In this document: positions 54,084-62,792 of the stretch, one piece after another
Numbering within the stretch: position 1 is the stretch's first letter
Layout: every line of letters starts with the position of its first letter
DNA from: Formosimonas limnophila
GTDB lineage: Bacteria > Pseudomonadota > Gammaproteobacteria > Burkholderiales > Burkholderiaceae
Assembly (NCBI RefSeq): GCF_014652675.1
Contig: NZ_BMZG01000007.1
Location: 62,001 to 126,000, forward strand
Reading direction: 5' to 3'
DNA: 64,000 nt
Made by a program: the position numbers and the translations under genes
Notes under the pieces: generated by a model
Databases searched by the model: none
What the model was told of the DNA's origin: nothing
Seen by the model: only the letters and a program-made list of their open reading frames with translations

Positions 54084-54740
54084 ATGCCCATTCCCGCCGA
54101 TACGTTGCCCTTTCTCTCTGAACTCAAAGCCAACAACAATCGCGAGTGGTTTAATGAACACAAACCGCGCTATACGGCACTGCAAGCAGAGCTCATCGAT
54201 TTCATCGACAAACTCATCGGCACGCTGATTAGCCACGCCCCTGAGTTTGTCGGCATTGACCCGAAAAAATGCTTGTTCCGCATTCACAAAGATGCTCGTT
54301 TTGCCAAAGGTGAACCTTACAAAACCCACATTGGCATCCACATGGTCGGCTCAGGTCACCGAGCAGATTTCGGTCGCGCAGGATTTTACCTCCACATTGA
54401 ACCATCAGCGAGTTTCCTTGCAGGTGGCGCACATGCGCCCAGCAGTGATTGGCTTAAACGCATCCGTGAGCAACTCCTCATCAGCGGCAATGAGTTTGAG
54501 GGTATTCTCACTGATAAAACATTCAAAAAATACTTCACTGAGTTAGAAGGTGCAACACTTACTCGTCCTCCTGCGGGTTTTGCTGCCGACAGTCCGCATT
54601 TGGAACTGATTAAACGAAAAGCCTTTACCGTCTCGCATCCGCTGACAGATGAAGAGCTCACGAGTGCAAAGTTTCTCACGAAGTTTGGCAAAGTATTTTC
54701 GGTTTATCAGCCGTTTATGGATTACTTGAATAATGCCTGA
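54084..54740 (+). CDS. DUF2461 family protein
   Basis: The 218-residue protein matches DUF2461 (TIGR02453): FLSELKANNNREWFNEHKPR, then FRIHKDARFAKGEPYKTHIG, GFYLHIEPSASFLAGGAHAP and a late HPLTDEEL. The function is unknown, though family members are widespread. GAAGGAGCAC precedes the ATG. It stands alone between two terminators. Confidence 0.9.
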   Translation: MPIPADTLPFLSELKANNNREWFNEHKPRYTALQAELIDFIDKLIGTLISHAPEFVGIDPKKCLFRIHKDARFAKGEPYKTHIGIHMVGSGHRADFGRAGFYLHIEPSASFLAGGAHAPSSDWLKRIREQLLISGNEFEGILTDKTFKKYFTELEGATLTRPPAGFAADSPHLELIKRKAFTVSHPLTDEELTSAKFLTKFGKVFSVYQPFMDYLNNA

Positions 54741-54761
54741 TTGTGTCAATCATCAAGGTTA

Positions 54762-54793
54762 AAAAAACCGCTCATGGACTGAGCGTTTTTTTT
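54762..54793. terminator. Terminator between DUF2461 and SnoaL genes
   Basis: CGCTCA and TGAGCG arms flank TGGAC, with A and T runs on the two sides. It lies between convergent genes. Confidence 0.75.
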
Positions 54794-54813
54794 CACTTCA
54801 AACAGCGTTGTGT

Positions 54814-55701
54814 TTAAAACATGCCGTTGCTGTGTGCCATTTGCGCAGGGATTTCTTGTACCACGTCCCAATGCTCGACGATTTTGCCGTTTTCTACGCG
54901 GAATAGGTCATAAAATGCCTGTCGTTTGCCACTCCACTCGCCTTCGCTGACGGTCACGACGAAGTTGCCTTCGCCCAAAACTTTATGGACTTTGTTGTAT
55001 TTGAACATGTTGTTTTGTGCAATCAACGCGCCGATGGCTTCATTCAATCCAGACAAGCCGTCTTTGATGCCGACGTTGTGTTGGTGGTATTCGGTGGTGC
55101 TGATGTAGTCGGTAATCTTTTGTGGGGCTTTGCCAAACAATACGTCATCAACGAAGTTTTTCACCAAGGTTTTGTTCGCTGCAGTTTTGTCCAAATCAGT
55201 CACTTGTGTAGGGCCGTCCACTTGTGTTCGACCGCTAGCGGTTTTCTCGACCAATGGGTTAATCGCGTCCCAATGCTCAGCAACTTTGCCATTTGCAATG
55301 CGGAAAATATCAAAGGTCACGACTTTTTTCGCGCCAAAAGCTTCGGCGTTGTCGTAGGTGTTGTGCATGACCACGAGGTCGCCATCGACAATCATGCGGT
55401 GGTTTTGCGTGGTGGTGCCTGCTTGTTTGAGCAGCGGCGCAAAGCCTAACACTGGTTCAATCCCAGTGGGCACGTGCGGGTTGTGCTGAATGTAGTCTTG
55501 AGCAAAGTATTTTTTGATGCCGTCAGCGTCGTAGTCTTTAAAAAATGCTTGGACCGCGTTGAGGGCAACTTGTTTGTTGGCGTTTTGTTCCATTTTAGTT
55601 TCCTTTGGTGTTTGATGGTGCTGCTTGGTGGTTTTTGCGCTGACGTTGACCGCTGTGGCGGCCAACATCAGGGCGATGATGATGCGATTGGGTTTGTTCA
55701 T
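54814..55701 (-). CDS. Exported protein with two SnoaL-like domains
   Basis: The 295-residue protein has a signal peptide (MNKPNRIIIALMLAATAVNV, cleavage after VSA). Two SnoaL/NTF2-like domains follow. The first has QAFFKDYDADGIKKYFAQDY and IQHNPHVPTG. The second has FVDDVLFGKAPQKITDYIST, then YHQHNVGIKDG. Each ends with a GK-[IV]-[AV]-EHWD strand (VAEHWDAINPL; IVEHWDVVQEI), the mark of the SnoaL-like polyketide-cyclase group. I start it at 55701. It lies just after the MoaF-like gene and near an AraC regulator. Confidence 0.86.
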   Translation of the reverse strand: MNKPNRIIIALMLAATAVNVSAKTTKQHHQTPKETKMEQNANKQVALNAVQAFFKDYDADGIKKYFAQDYIQHNPHVPTGIEPVLGFAPLLKQAGTTTQNHRMIVDGDLVVMHNTYDNAEAFGAKKVVTFDIFRIANGKVAEHWDAINPLVEKTASGRTQVDGPTQVTDLDKTAANKTLVKNFVDDVLFGKAPQKITDYISTTEYHQHNVGIKDGLSGLNEAIGALIAQNNMFKYNKVHKVLGEGNFVVTVSEGEWSGKRQAFYDLFRVENGKIVEHWDVVQEIPAQMAHSNGMF

Positions 55702-55723
55702 GATATTTTTAGTCTCAGCCATC

Positions 55724-56038
55724 TCAGTTGATTTCAGTTAATGTGCCGCTAAAGTTTAAGAATGTGTCTTTGTCCACCGTGATGTTGGTGTGTACCACGC
55801 CGTTCTCAAAGTCCTCGACGTGCACCACGGTGGTGTTGGATTTTTCTTTCCAATACGCCATATACACATTCGGGCGAATCTCGACCATGGTGATGCGCAC
55901 AGTTTCTGGCGTACCGAAACCGTTGTCCAAAATCGGCGCGTAGGTCATTTCGGTGTCGCTGTGAAAATCGAGCTGAAAGACAAATTCGCCACCAAAGTTG
56001 ACTTTGAATTTTTTACCAATGACTTGGATTTTTTGCAT
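55724..56038 (-). CDS. MoaF-related small protein
   Basis: The 104-residue protein has the MoaF-related pattern: GKKFKVNFGGEFVFQLDF, then ETVRITMVEIRPNVYMAYWK and TTVVHVEDFENGVVHTNITV. These are small lipocalin-like proteins of unknown role. The ATG at 56038 follows AAGGAAACATC. It is upstream of the double SnoaL gene, 22 bp apart, so both form an operon that diverges from the AraC gene. Confidence 0.8.
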   Translation of the reverse strand: MQKIQVIGKKFKVNFGGEFVFQLDFHSDTEMTYAPILDNGFGTPETVRITMVEIRPNVYMAYWKEKSNTTVVHVEDFENGVVHTNITVDKDTFLNFSGTLTEIN

Positions 56039-56173
56039 GATGTTTCCTTGTGTAAAGTGTGGATGAAAATCTTCTGATGAACTTTGTTTTGAAGTGTGTG
56101 TATTGTGCCTATAAACAAAATAATACAATAGGTAAAAAAACATGTAAAAATAGTAAAAAAAGGACAAGCATAC

Positions 56174-57058
56174 ATGCCAATTAATCAAAAAAACAGCGTC
56201 ACTCCCATACTATTTGAGCCGCCAAAGGCGTATTCATTGGATATTGAGGTTTTGTTATTGTCTGAGTTCAAGTCTCGATTAAAAGACACCATTCACGAAA
56301 CCCAGCGGCCATTTTTTTATATGTTGTTTGTGGTTGAGCGTGGCGAGTTGATTCATTTTGTTGACTTCATGGAGCGGCGTTGCGTCGCCCACGACTATCT
56401 GCTGATTAAGCCCAATCAAATCCACCGCTTTTCCAATCAATTTGACTGGGATGGCTGGGTGCTGATATTCAGCGCCGAATTGTTATTGAGCAACAGCAAA
56501 GAAGAGGAAATTCTCTATCAGCTGCCGACGACGTTTTCGATGGGCCGCTCGTTGTTTGATGCGTGCGTGACCCACCTGAAGTCAATGAGCAAGGACACTG
56601 AGCTCAATGCGCCCAAGCATGAACTCAATGCATTGCTGCGCCATCAATTGAGCAGTTTGATTCTGCGTTTGCGTTTGGCGGAAGGTTTGTTTGATTTTAA
56701 TTTAGAAGCGGACAGCATCAGAAACGCACGCTTTAATCGCTTTCGCCTGCTGTTGGAAAGTCATTTCAGTACAGAGCATCAGGTGGGGTTTTATGCCGCC
56801 GAGTTGGGGCTATCGTTCAAAACTCTCAATCGTTTGTGCCTACAAATTGTCAACGCATCGGCCAAGTCATTGATCCGCGAGCGCGTTGTTTTAGAAGCCA
56901 AACGATTACTGGTACACACCACTGAGTCTATTCAATCAATTGGCGAGACGCTTGGTTTTGATGAAACCAGCAACTTTATCAAAGTATTCAAAAAAAACAC
57001 CGAGCTGACGCCGAGACAGTTTCGCAGTTTGCACAACCCAGCAACCCTTGATGACTGA
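56174..57058 (+). CDS. AraC family transcriptional regulator
   Basis: The 294-residue protein has an N-terminal cupin-like sensor region (FYMLFVVERGELIHFVDFME, then LIKPNQIHRFSNQFDWDGW). A C-terminal double HTH follows (FYAAELGLSFKTLNRLCLQI; SIQSIGETLGFDETSNFIKV; FKKNTELTPRQFRS). It diverges from the MoaF-like/SnoaL pair across 135 bp and is their likely regulator. Confidence 0.9.
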   Translation: MPINQKNSVTPILFEPPKAYSLDIEVLLLSEFKSRLKDTIHETQRPFFYMLFVVERGELIHFVDFMERRCVAHDYLLIKPNQIHRFSNQFDWDGWVLIFSAELLLSNSKEEEILYQLPTTFSMGRSLFDACVTHLKSMSKDTELNAPKHELNALLRHQLSSLILRLRLAEGLFDFNLEADSIRNARFNRFRLLLESHFSTEHQVGFYAAELGLSFKTLNRLCLQIVNASAKSLIRERVVLEAKRLLVHTTESIQSIGETLGFDETSNFIKVFKKNTELTPRQFRSLHNPATLDD

Positions 57059-57103
57059 CCGCCATAGATGGAACTTTGTTAATTTTAGAGTCATAAAAAT
57101 GAA

Positions 57104-57125
57104 AAAAGCGCGAATCGCGCTTTTT
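57104..57125. terminator. Terminator between AraC gene and THUMP methyltransferase gene
   Basis: AAAAGCGCG and CGCGCTTTTT around AAT, between convergent genes. Confidence 0.8.
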
Positions 57126-57138
57126 GTTGGTCAAAACA

Positions 57139-58314
57139 TTACTGTCCATCATCTTCATCCGCCACCACTCGTGGCTTCCTCGCGCTGCCTGCAACCATTT
57201 TAAATTCAAACAGTCTGCAGTCGAGTGCGCCATTAAACAATGGTATTTTTTTGCTGGCCGACAAGCGCATGTATTTGGGCACATCGCGGTCGCTGGTGAG
57301 TAGGTACGCGTTCCAGCCTGCGTAGTGGGCTTTGAGGTGGTCTGCCCAGTCTTTAAAAAAGGCAGCGTCTTCGGATGCTGTGACGACGTCAATGCGCTCG
57401 CCGTAGGGTGGGTTGGACAGCAGAATGCCGTTGGCAGCAGGCGGCATGGCTTTGAGGGCGTTTTGTTGTTCAAACGCGATTGGGAATGGCAAGCCTGCTC
57501 GTGTGAGGTTGCGTGCGAGGTCATTCACGGCGTGTGCGCTGATGTCGCTGGCGTATAAAGCACGTTGGGTTTTGTCGATTTTGATGTCGTTTTTGACTTT
57601 TTGCCACAGGGTTTTGTCGAGGGTGCGGTATTTCTCAAAGGCGAAGCCACGTTGCCAACCCGGTGGGACGTTGGCCGCCATCAAGCCCGCCTCGATGATG
57701 ATGGTGCCGCTGCCACACATGGGGTCAAATAAGGGTTGTGTCGGTTGCCAGCCTGACAGCATGACCAAACCTGCTGCTAAGTTTTCGCGCAACGGCGCAC
57801 GACCTTTATCCATTCTCCAGCCGCGTTTGAATAATGCCTCGCCTGAGGTGTCGAGGTAAATCGTCGCTTCGGTTTCGGTCAAAAACGCATAAATACGGGC
57901 ATCGGGGGTCACTGTGTCCACGGATGGGCGCACGTCCATGAGGTCACGGAAATAGTCGCACACGGCGTCTTTGATACGCAGGGTGATGAATTCGAGGCTG
58001 CGCAGCGGGCTTTTAATCGCTGTCACTTCGATTTTGATGGTGTGGTCAGGTGTGAAGTAGCTGCTCCATGGCATGCGTGCGGCGAGTTTGTAGATATCGT
58101 CTTCGTTGCGATAGCCTTGGTTGCCCAAGCGCAGCAGGATGCGCGATGCGATGCGCGAATGCATGTTCGCTCGGTACATGACTGCCGTGTCACCAGCGAA
58201 GGCCACACCGCCGTTGGTGGGTTTGATGTGCTCGGCGGAAATCTGTTCGAGCTCTTTGACCAATAAATGTTCAAGGCCGCGCGGGCAAGGGGCAAAAAAT
58301 GAAAGCAATGACAT
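57139..58314 (-). CDS. THUMP-domain SAM-dependent RNA methyltransferase, RlmL-like
   Basis: The 391-residue protein has an N-terminal ferredoxin-like/THUMP part (FFAPCPRGLEHLLVKELEQI; then GVAFAGD) and a Rossmann methyltransferase. The latter has FDPMCGSGTIIIEAGLMA and the catalytic ILLSNPPYGERI motif. It corresponds to the N-terminal half of E. coli RlmL (23S rRNA m2G2445), without the RlmK half. The stand-alone form is common outside enterics. Confidence 0.9.
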   Translation of the reverse strand: MSLLSFFAPCPRGLEHLLVKELEQISAEHIKPTNGGVAFAGDTAVMYRANMHSRIASRILLRLGNQGYRNEDDIYKLAARMPWSSYFTPDHTIKIEVTAIKSPLRSLEFITLRIKDAVCDYFRDLMDVRPSVDTVTPDARIYAFLTETEATIYLDTSGEALFKRGWRMDKGRAPLRENLAAGLVMLSGWQPTQPLFDPMCGSGTIIIEAGLMAANVPPGWQRGFAFEKYRTLDKTLWQKVKNDIKIDKTQRALYASDISAHAVNDLARNLTRAGLPFPIAFEQQNALKAMPPAANGILLSNPPYGERIDVVTASEDAAFFKDWADHLKAHYAGWNAYLLTSDRDVPKYMRLSASKKIPLFNGALDCRLFEFKMVAGSARKPRVVADEDDGQ

Positions 58315-58322
58315 AAAAAATC

Positions 58323-58745
58323 TTAAGAAGAAAACGGTTTAATCACGACCAAAGCGGTGATGATGAGCATCAAAATGACGGGAATTTCGTTAAACCAGCG
58401 ATACCAGACATGGCTGCGTTGGTTCTTTGCAGCATAAAAGCCTTTGAGCAAACGAGCGCAATACCAGTGATAGACCAAAAGTACCAGTACCAGCGTGAGT
58501 TTGACGTGCAACCAAACCCCTGTAAAACCAGCCATATACCACATCGCTAAGCCAAAACCCACGGCAGGAATCGCCAAAATGGTCATGAAACGGTACAGTT
58601 TACTGGCCATGAGCAATAATCGTTGTTGGGTGGGCGTGTCATTCACTGTGGCCAAATTCACGAAAATTCGTGGTAAATAAAACAGACCCGCGAACCAAGA
58701 GGCCACGAACACGATGTGCAGAACCTTAAACCAAAGATACAACAT
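58323..58745 (-). CDS. hemJ: HemJ-type protoporphyrinogen IX oxidase
   Basis: The 140-residue, four-helix membrane protein has the HemJ signature LWFKVLHIVFVASWFAGLFY-LPRIF, with the haem-ligand histidine. A later YRFMTILAIPAVGFGLAM and WLHVKL follow. HemJ oxidises protoporphyrinogen IX in haem synthesis in bacteria lacking HemG and HemY. It ends 8 bp before the THUMP methyltransferase start and is probably co-transcribed with it. Confidence 0.85.
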   Translation of the reverse strand: MLYLWFKVLHIVFVASWFAGLFYLPRIFVNLATVNDTPTQQRLLLMASKLYRFMTILAIPAVGFGLAMWYMAGFTGVWLHVKLTLVLVLLVYHWYCARLLKGFYAAKNQRSHVWYRWFNEIPVILMLIITALVVIKPFSS

Positions 58746-58887
58746 AAATCACCTGAAGGAAAGTGTGCCAAAGCCAGTATTGTACGTGATAAGCCATTGA
58801 AATATCGAGCTTCATGACCATATCAATATGGAAAGTGGCGCATAATGAAGTACATTTTATCCCGAAGAACCTCAAAGGAGAAAAAGC

Positions 58888-59220
58888 ATGAGTGACCTGA
58901 AAAGTATTTTAGAGCAAGCGGAAGAGTTACTCAAACAAGCGGCGAGCACCAGTGGTGTTCAAGCTCAAGAGTTGCGTGAAAAAGCCGTGGTGCTGCTCGA
59001 ACAAGTCAAAGAGCAAACCACTGTGCTGCAAGACAAAGCTGTTGAGAAAGCCCGCGAAGCAGGGGAGGCCACACAAGCCTTTGTTAAAGACAATCCGTGG
59101 AAAGCACTCGGTATTGCCGCAGGTGTTGGACTTTTACTTGGTGCAATGCTCAAGGGTGACAATGAACCCAAAGCCGATAGTCAACCCACACCACCAGATG
59201 AACCCCCACGGTTAAATTGA
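58888..59220 (+). CDS. DUF883 (ElaB/YqjD-like) membrane-anchored protein
   Basis: The 110-residue protein is mostly one long charged helix (LKSILEQAEELLKQAASTSG, then KAVVLLEQVKEQTTVLQDKA). NPWKALGIAAGVGLLLGAML follows at residues 71-90, the C-terminal membrane anchor typical of ElaB/YqjD proteins. E. coli members bind ribosomes at the membrane in stationary phase (family knowledge). A strong AAAGGAG precedes the ATG. A terminator follows. Confidence 0.9.
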   Translation: MSDLKSILEQAEELLKQAASTSGVQAQELREKAVVLLEQVKEQTTVLQDKAVEKAREAGEATQAFVKDNPWKALGIAAGVGLLLGAMLKGDNEPKADSQPTPPDEPPRLN

Positions 59221-59234
59221 GTTGGTTTTATCAT

Positions 59235-59267
59235 AAAAAACGCGAATGTCGATTCGCGTTTTTTATG
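59235..59267 (+). terminator. Terminator after DUF883 gene
   Basis: AAAAAACGCGAAT and ATTCGCGTTTTTT arms flank GTCG. Confidence 0.85.
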
Positions 59268-59399
59268 TTGGCTCGTTGTATATAAAACTGTCACACGAGA
59301 TTAAGATGGGGAGCATGGGCAAATGCCATCACTATTTATAAAGGCGCGGCTAATTGGAGTACATAGGCGGACATGCAAGCACGCGCACTGAACAGCGGG

Positions 59400-59728
59400 C
59401 CTGTGACCGAAGTGTGGGCATAGGGTGGCGCATTGGCCAGTCTTTAAATGATATGGGAATTGAGACGGTCGGTGATTTCACACGCGCTTCGACCACCATG
59501 ATTCGCCAAAGGTTCGGTGTCGTTGTTGAGCGAACACAACGAGAACTCCAAGGTGTGTCGTGTCTTGAAATGAAAGCCGTTAAGCCCAAGCGTCAGCAAA
59601 TCATTCGTAGTCGAAGTTTTGGGTAACCAGTTTGTGATTTAACAGGACTGCGCTCCGCCATATCACACCACGTTGCTGACGCGGGTCGTGAATTGCGCGA
59701 GGAGGGTGGCGTTGCCCATAATAAATGA
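59400..59728 (+). pseudogene. umuC (Y-family DNA polymerase) remnant
   Basis: A fragment of the UmuC little-finger side reads VGIGWRIGQSLNDMGIETVG, then MIRQRFGVVVERTQREL and KRQQIIRSRSFG. TAA (59624-59626) replaces the expected glutamine. The frame then continues PVCDLTGLRSAISHHVADAG and ends at 59726-59728. The catalytic palm domain and the C-terminus are gone. It is a relic of an SOS polymerase gene that borders the OLD-family gene. Confidence 0.85.
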
Positions 59729-59909
59729 ATTGCTTGTGGTCATGTAATTGACCGAGTCATAAAAGGTATAGAATTGGCCTTTGTGGCCAATATGCGGTAT
59801 AGGAAGCGGAGTAAGGGCATGATGGTTATATTTTTGTGAGCGTATGCAATTTATATTTAGATTAACCACCATATTGTAATAAATTAAGCAACGAAAGAAT
59901 TTTAAGGTT

Positions 59910-61898
59910 ATGAAGCTAAAAAAGGTCGCCTTGCAGAACGTAAGAAGTTTCGCCGATCGTCAGGAATTTGATTTAGATGGTAATATATCGATATTAATTG
60001 GTCCTAATGGTGGAGGTAAAACAAATTTATTAGATACCATTGTGTTGTCACTAAGACAGCATCTAATTAAATCATGGGAATTTACAGAAGATTCCTCTAC
60101 AAAAAAAACTACCATCAGCCTAAATCAAATTGTATCTTCGCAGGGTTTAGAAAAACATAGTCAGCGCTCTCAGGATGATCAAATCATTGAGTTTACAATT
60201 CAGATTACTCAGCCTGATATTGACAACATGAAATATTGGGTTGATAACTCAGAATCAATAATTAAAAATTTAGGTAAAGAATATATGAACCTGGGAGCAT
60301 ATCGGTTAAATAGAGAAATTGTCAATACTCTTGCTCCTGATGAGACTTTCGTTTTTGAAATAAAAAACAGCGTTTTGATGGGTGATGAACCAGATCCTAT
60401 GTCTTATCAATTTGAGCAGTTGTCAGTTGAGCCGACAGATAAGCGTTATCAATTTAGGAAATATCTCACTTTCTATGAAATTATTACTAGGCTATCTCAG
60501 GAAGAAAGCAAAGTAACCTTATCTACGCCGATGATGTTGATGCCTGTAGCGCGAGCGCATGGTGGGAATTTAGGGTCATCAGTAATCCTCTCTCAATATA
60601 GTGGAACAGAGCATAAAAGAATTTTAGATGCTGCATCTTCGAAGTCGCCAGTTAGCCAAAATGTCGGGCAATTGGCTATTGGAACTTTAGTCGAAATGCT
60701 TAGTGAGCTTACTCATAAGTATGGCAATGAACCAGCAATGAAAGCGCTGAGAGATAAAGAGTCTATAGATAGTTTCACTAAGACATTGGAAATGCTTGGC
60801 TATGAATGGGATTTGAAATGTACAAATACAAAAACAAACGCATACGAACTTAAGCTAAAAAAGCAAGGGGCTGAATTTAGCCTAGAAACCGCGTCTTCAG
60901 GAGAGCGTGAGCTTCTTACTTATTTGTTTGCGATATATGTATTAAACCTAAAAGATGCTTTGATTGTTATTGATGAGCCTGAGCTTCACCTTCATCCAAA
61001 ATGGCAAAGGAAATTAATTGAGCTGTTTGAAAAGCTTGCGGATGAAACGAATAATCAATTTGTTATGGCAACTCATTCACCTGCTTTCATTACACCTGCA
61101 TCTATTGGCTACGTTTCGCGAGTTTTTTCAGAAAGCCAAGAAAGTAAGATTGTTAGGTTAAAACATATTGATGATTTTGAAAAGAAACATTTATTTCACA
61201 TGGTTAATAGCCAAAACAATGAGCGAATATTTTTTTCAGATTTAGTTATATTGGTGGAAGGAATATCGGACAAAATATTTTTTGAAGCACTGTTCAAAGC
61301 GAAAGGTTTTGATAAAGAAATAAATAAAACATATGAAATCATTAGTGTTGGGGGCAAAGGGTTGTTTAAACAATATCAGTCACTATTAACTGGGTGTGGG
61401 ATTGCTTACGTTGTCATAGCTGACTTGGACTATGCTAAGGATGTCGGAACACCTGAAGTAAAGGAGCTATTTGATCCTAATGTCAAAAAAATCAAAAATA
61501 CTTTAAATTACTCTTTTAGTCTAGATGCAAAAAATTTTGTTAGAGAAATTGACTCTTTTATTAATAAAGACAACAAAGATGGATTGGAACAAGTTTGGGA
61601 ACACATTAAGAGTCGGCAAAGTAGTCATAAACAGTCTTTAAGCGAAGAGCAAAAAATGACGCTGTGCAAATTTATTAAAGGTCAGCGAGTGAACGATTCA
61701 ATCATTATCCTTTCGAAAGGACAGTTAGAAGACTATTTGCCGTCAAATTGCAAGAGCAAGGATGTTGAGGAAGTGATTAAGTTTACCCAAGAAGTCCAAT
61801 CATATTCGCATTTGCTGGGCGAGTTGAAACAGAATGTAATTGAAGAAATTAATATGATAGTGGATTATGTAGAAGCAAGAATTAGCCCCAAGCAGTGA
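59910..61898 (+). CDS. OLD-family ATPase with TOPRIM nuclease domain
   Basis: The 662-residue protein has an ABC-type ATPase domain: Walker A LIGPNGGGKTNLL at residues 30-42, signature ETASSGERELLTYLFAIYVL, and Walker B ALIVIDEPELHLHP near 350. A C-terminal TOPRIM domain follows (ILVEGISDKIFFEAL near 446; VIADLDYAKD near 505) with the Glu and Asp-x-Asp metal ligands. OLD proteins are nucleases, and several act in phage defence. No GajB or retron partner is next to it. The gene is markedly A/T-rich against its neighbours, which suggests transfer. Confidence 0.93.
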   Translation: MKLKKVALQNVRSFADRQEFDLDGNISILIGPNGGGKTNLLDTIVLSLRQHLIKSWEFTEDSSTKKTTISLNQIVSSQGLEKHSQRSQDDQIIEFTIQITQPDIDNMKYWVDNSESIIKNLGKEYMNLGAYRLNREIVNTLAPDETFVFEIKNSVLMGDEPDPMSYQFEQLSVEPTDKRYQFRKYLTFYEIITRLSQEESKVTLSTPMMLMPVARAHGGNLGSSVILSQYSGTEHKRILDAASSKSPVSQNVGQLAIGTLVEMLSELTHKYGNEPAMKALRDKESIDSFTKTLEMLGYEWDLKCTNTKTNAYELKLKKQGAEFSLETASSGERELLTYLFAIYVLNLKDALIVIDEPELHLHPKWQRKLIELFEKLADETNNQFVMATHSPAFITPASIGYVSRVFSESQESKIVRLKHIDDFEKKHLFHMVNSQNNERIFFSDLVILVEGISDKIFFEALFKAKGFDKEINKTYEIISVGGKGLFKQYQSLLTGCGIAYVVIADLDYAKDVGTPEVKELFDPNVKKIKNTLNYSFSLDAKNFVREIDSFINKDNKDGLEQVWEHIKSRQSSHKQSLSEEQKMTLCKFIKGQRVNDSIIILSKGQLEDYLPSNCKSKDVEEVIKFTQEVQSYSHLLGELKQNVIEEINMIVDYVEARISPKQ

Positions 61899-62129
61899 GC
61901 GAACTGAAAATCCTGTTAAATGTATAAAAAGTGAACACTTTGAATGATCTGTTCTCATTTGTTGATGGTTTTATGCTTCCTCCAAAGAAATAAAGGAAAT
62001 ATGATGGATAGGTAATGAACCCAAAAATTAAACGGGTTTCAAAGTAGAAAAAAGGGCTCTGCTGCATTAAAGTCAAAATTGGCCGAATTCACTCTTGATC
62101 ATTGATAGGAATGAAGTCGAGCATGTTTC

Positions 62130-62564
62130 TTAAGATTCTCGTGCATCATATTGTTTTTGAGCGGTTTCTATTTCTGTGAGATGTTCGGCAGTCCACTCTC
62201 CGAGTTGAATCAGTTGATCACGGAAAGAGCGACCCAGCTCCGTCAGCTCATAGTCCACACGGGGCGGTACGGTGGGAAATACGGTTCGTGTCACCAATCC
62301 GTCGCGCTCCAAGTCTCGCAGAGTGATGGTCAGCATGCGCTGTGAAATGCCTGATATGAGCCGACGGATTTCGCCGAAGCGTTTGGCACCTGAGCCGAGT
62401 AGGGTGATGATGAGGCAATTCCATTTGCTACCGACTTTGGATAAAAACTCGATCTTTTGGCGGACTTCTCGTGAGACGACCTCAAAACCGTCTTGCTCAA
62501 GCCGCATCAATAGGTGCTGTGATTTTAGGTCTTCTTTGGTTACTTCTGAGTGTGTGGGTTTCAT
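62130..62564 (-). CDS. HxlR family transcriptional regulator
   Basis: The 144-residue winged-helix protein has the HxlR pattern: FLSKVGSKWNCLIITLLGSG, then RFGEIRRLISGISQRMLTIT and LRDLERDGLVTRTVFPTVPP, ending RVDYELTELGRSF. Members sense electrophiles or oxidants. It diverges from the RND adaptor gene across 228 bp and is its likely repressor. The 231 bp between it and the OLD-family gene hold nothing I can support. Confidence 0.93.
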   Translation of the reverse strand: MKPTHSEVTKEDLKSQHLLMRLEQDGFEVVSREVRQKIEFLSKVGSKWNCLIITLLGSGAKRFGEIRRLISGISQRMLTITLRDLERDGLVTRTVFPTVPPRVDYELTELGRSFRDQLIQLGEWTAEHLTEIETAQKQYDARES

Positions 62565-62597
62565 GAATGTGCCTTCTTGCGTTGTTGCTTGGAGTTC

Positions 62598-62617
62598 GGT
62601 AACATCTCAATGGTTAC
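62598..62617. promoter_or_regulatory. Candidate HxlR operator
   Basis: GGTAACATCTCAATGGTTAC contains a GTAAC/GTTAC dyad about 35 bp before the HxlR start, in the divergent control region. Confidence 0.35.
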
Positions 62618-62792
62618 TATTTTATACTAATGTATTAAAACGAATGTGTTGCATTTCAAATTTAATTGTTTCATAAATCAAGCATGGCATATGGTTTGTG
62701 GTCAGCGCAGTGGTGTGTCTTTCTGACATACTTCGATGTGTGTATTTTTGGTTTATTTTAATCTGTGGTTTTATTGTGAAGAAGGATGACAA

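Noticed and set aside
59910-61898. Gabija or retron defence system
   Set aside because: The OLD-type gene is followed by an HxlR regulator on the other strand and preceded by a dead umuC. No GajB helicase, reverse transcriptase or msr-like RNA gene is adjacent.
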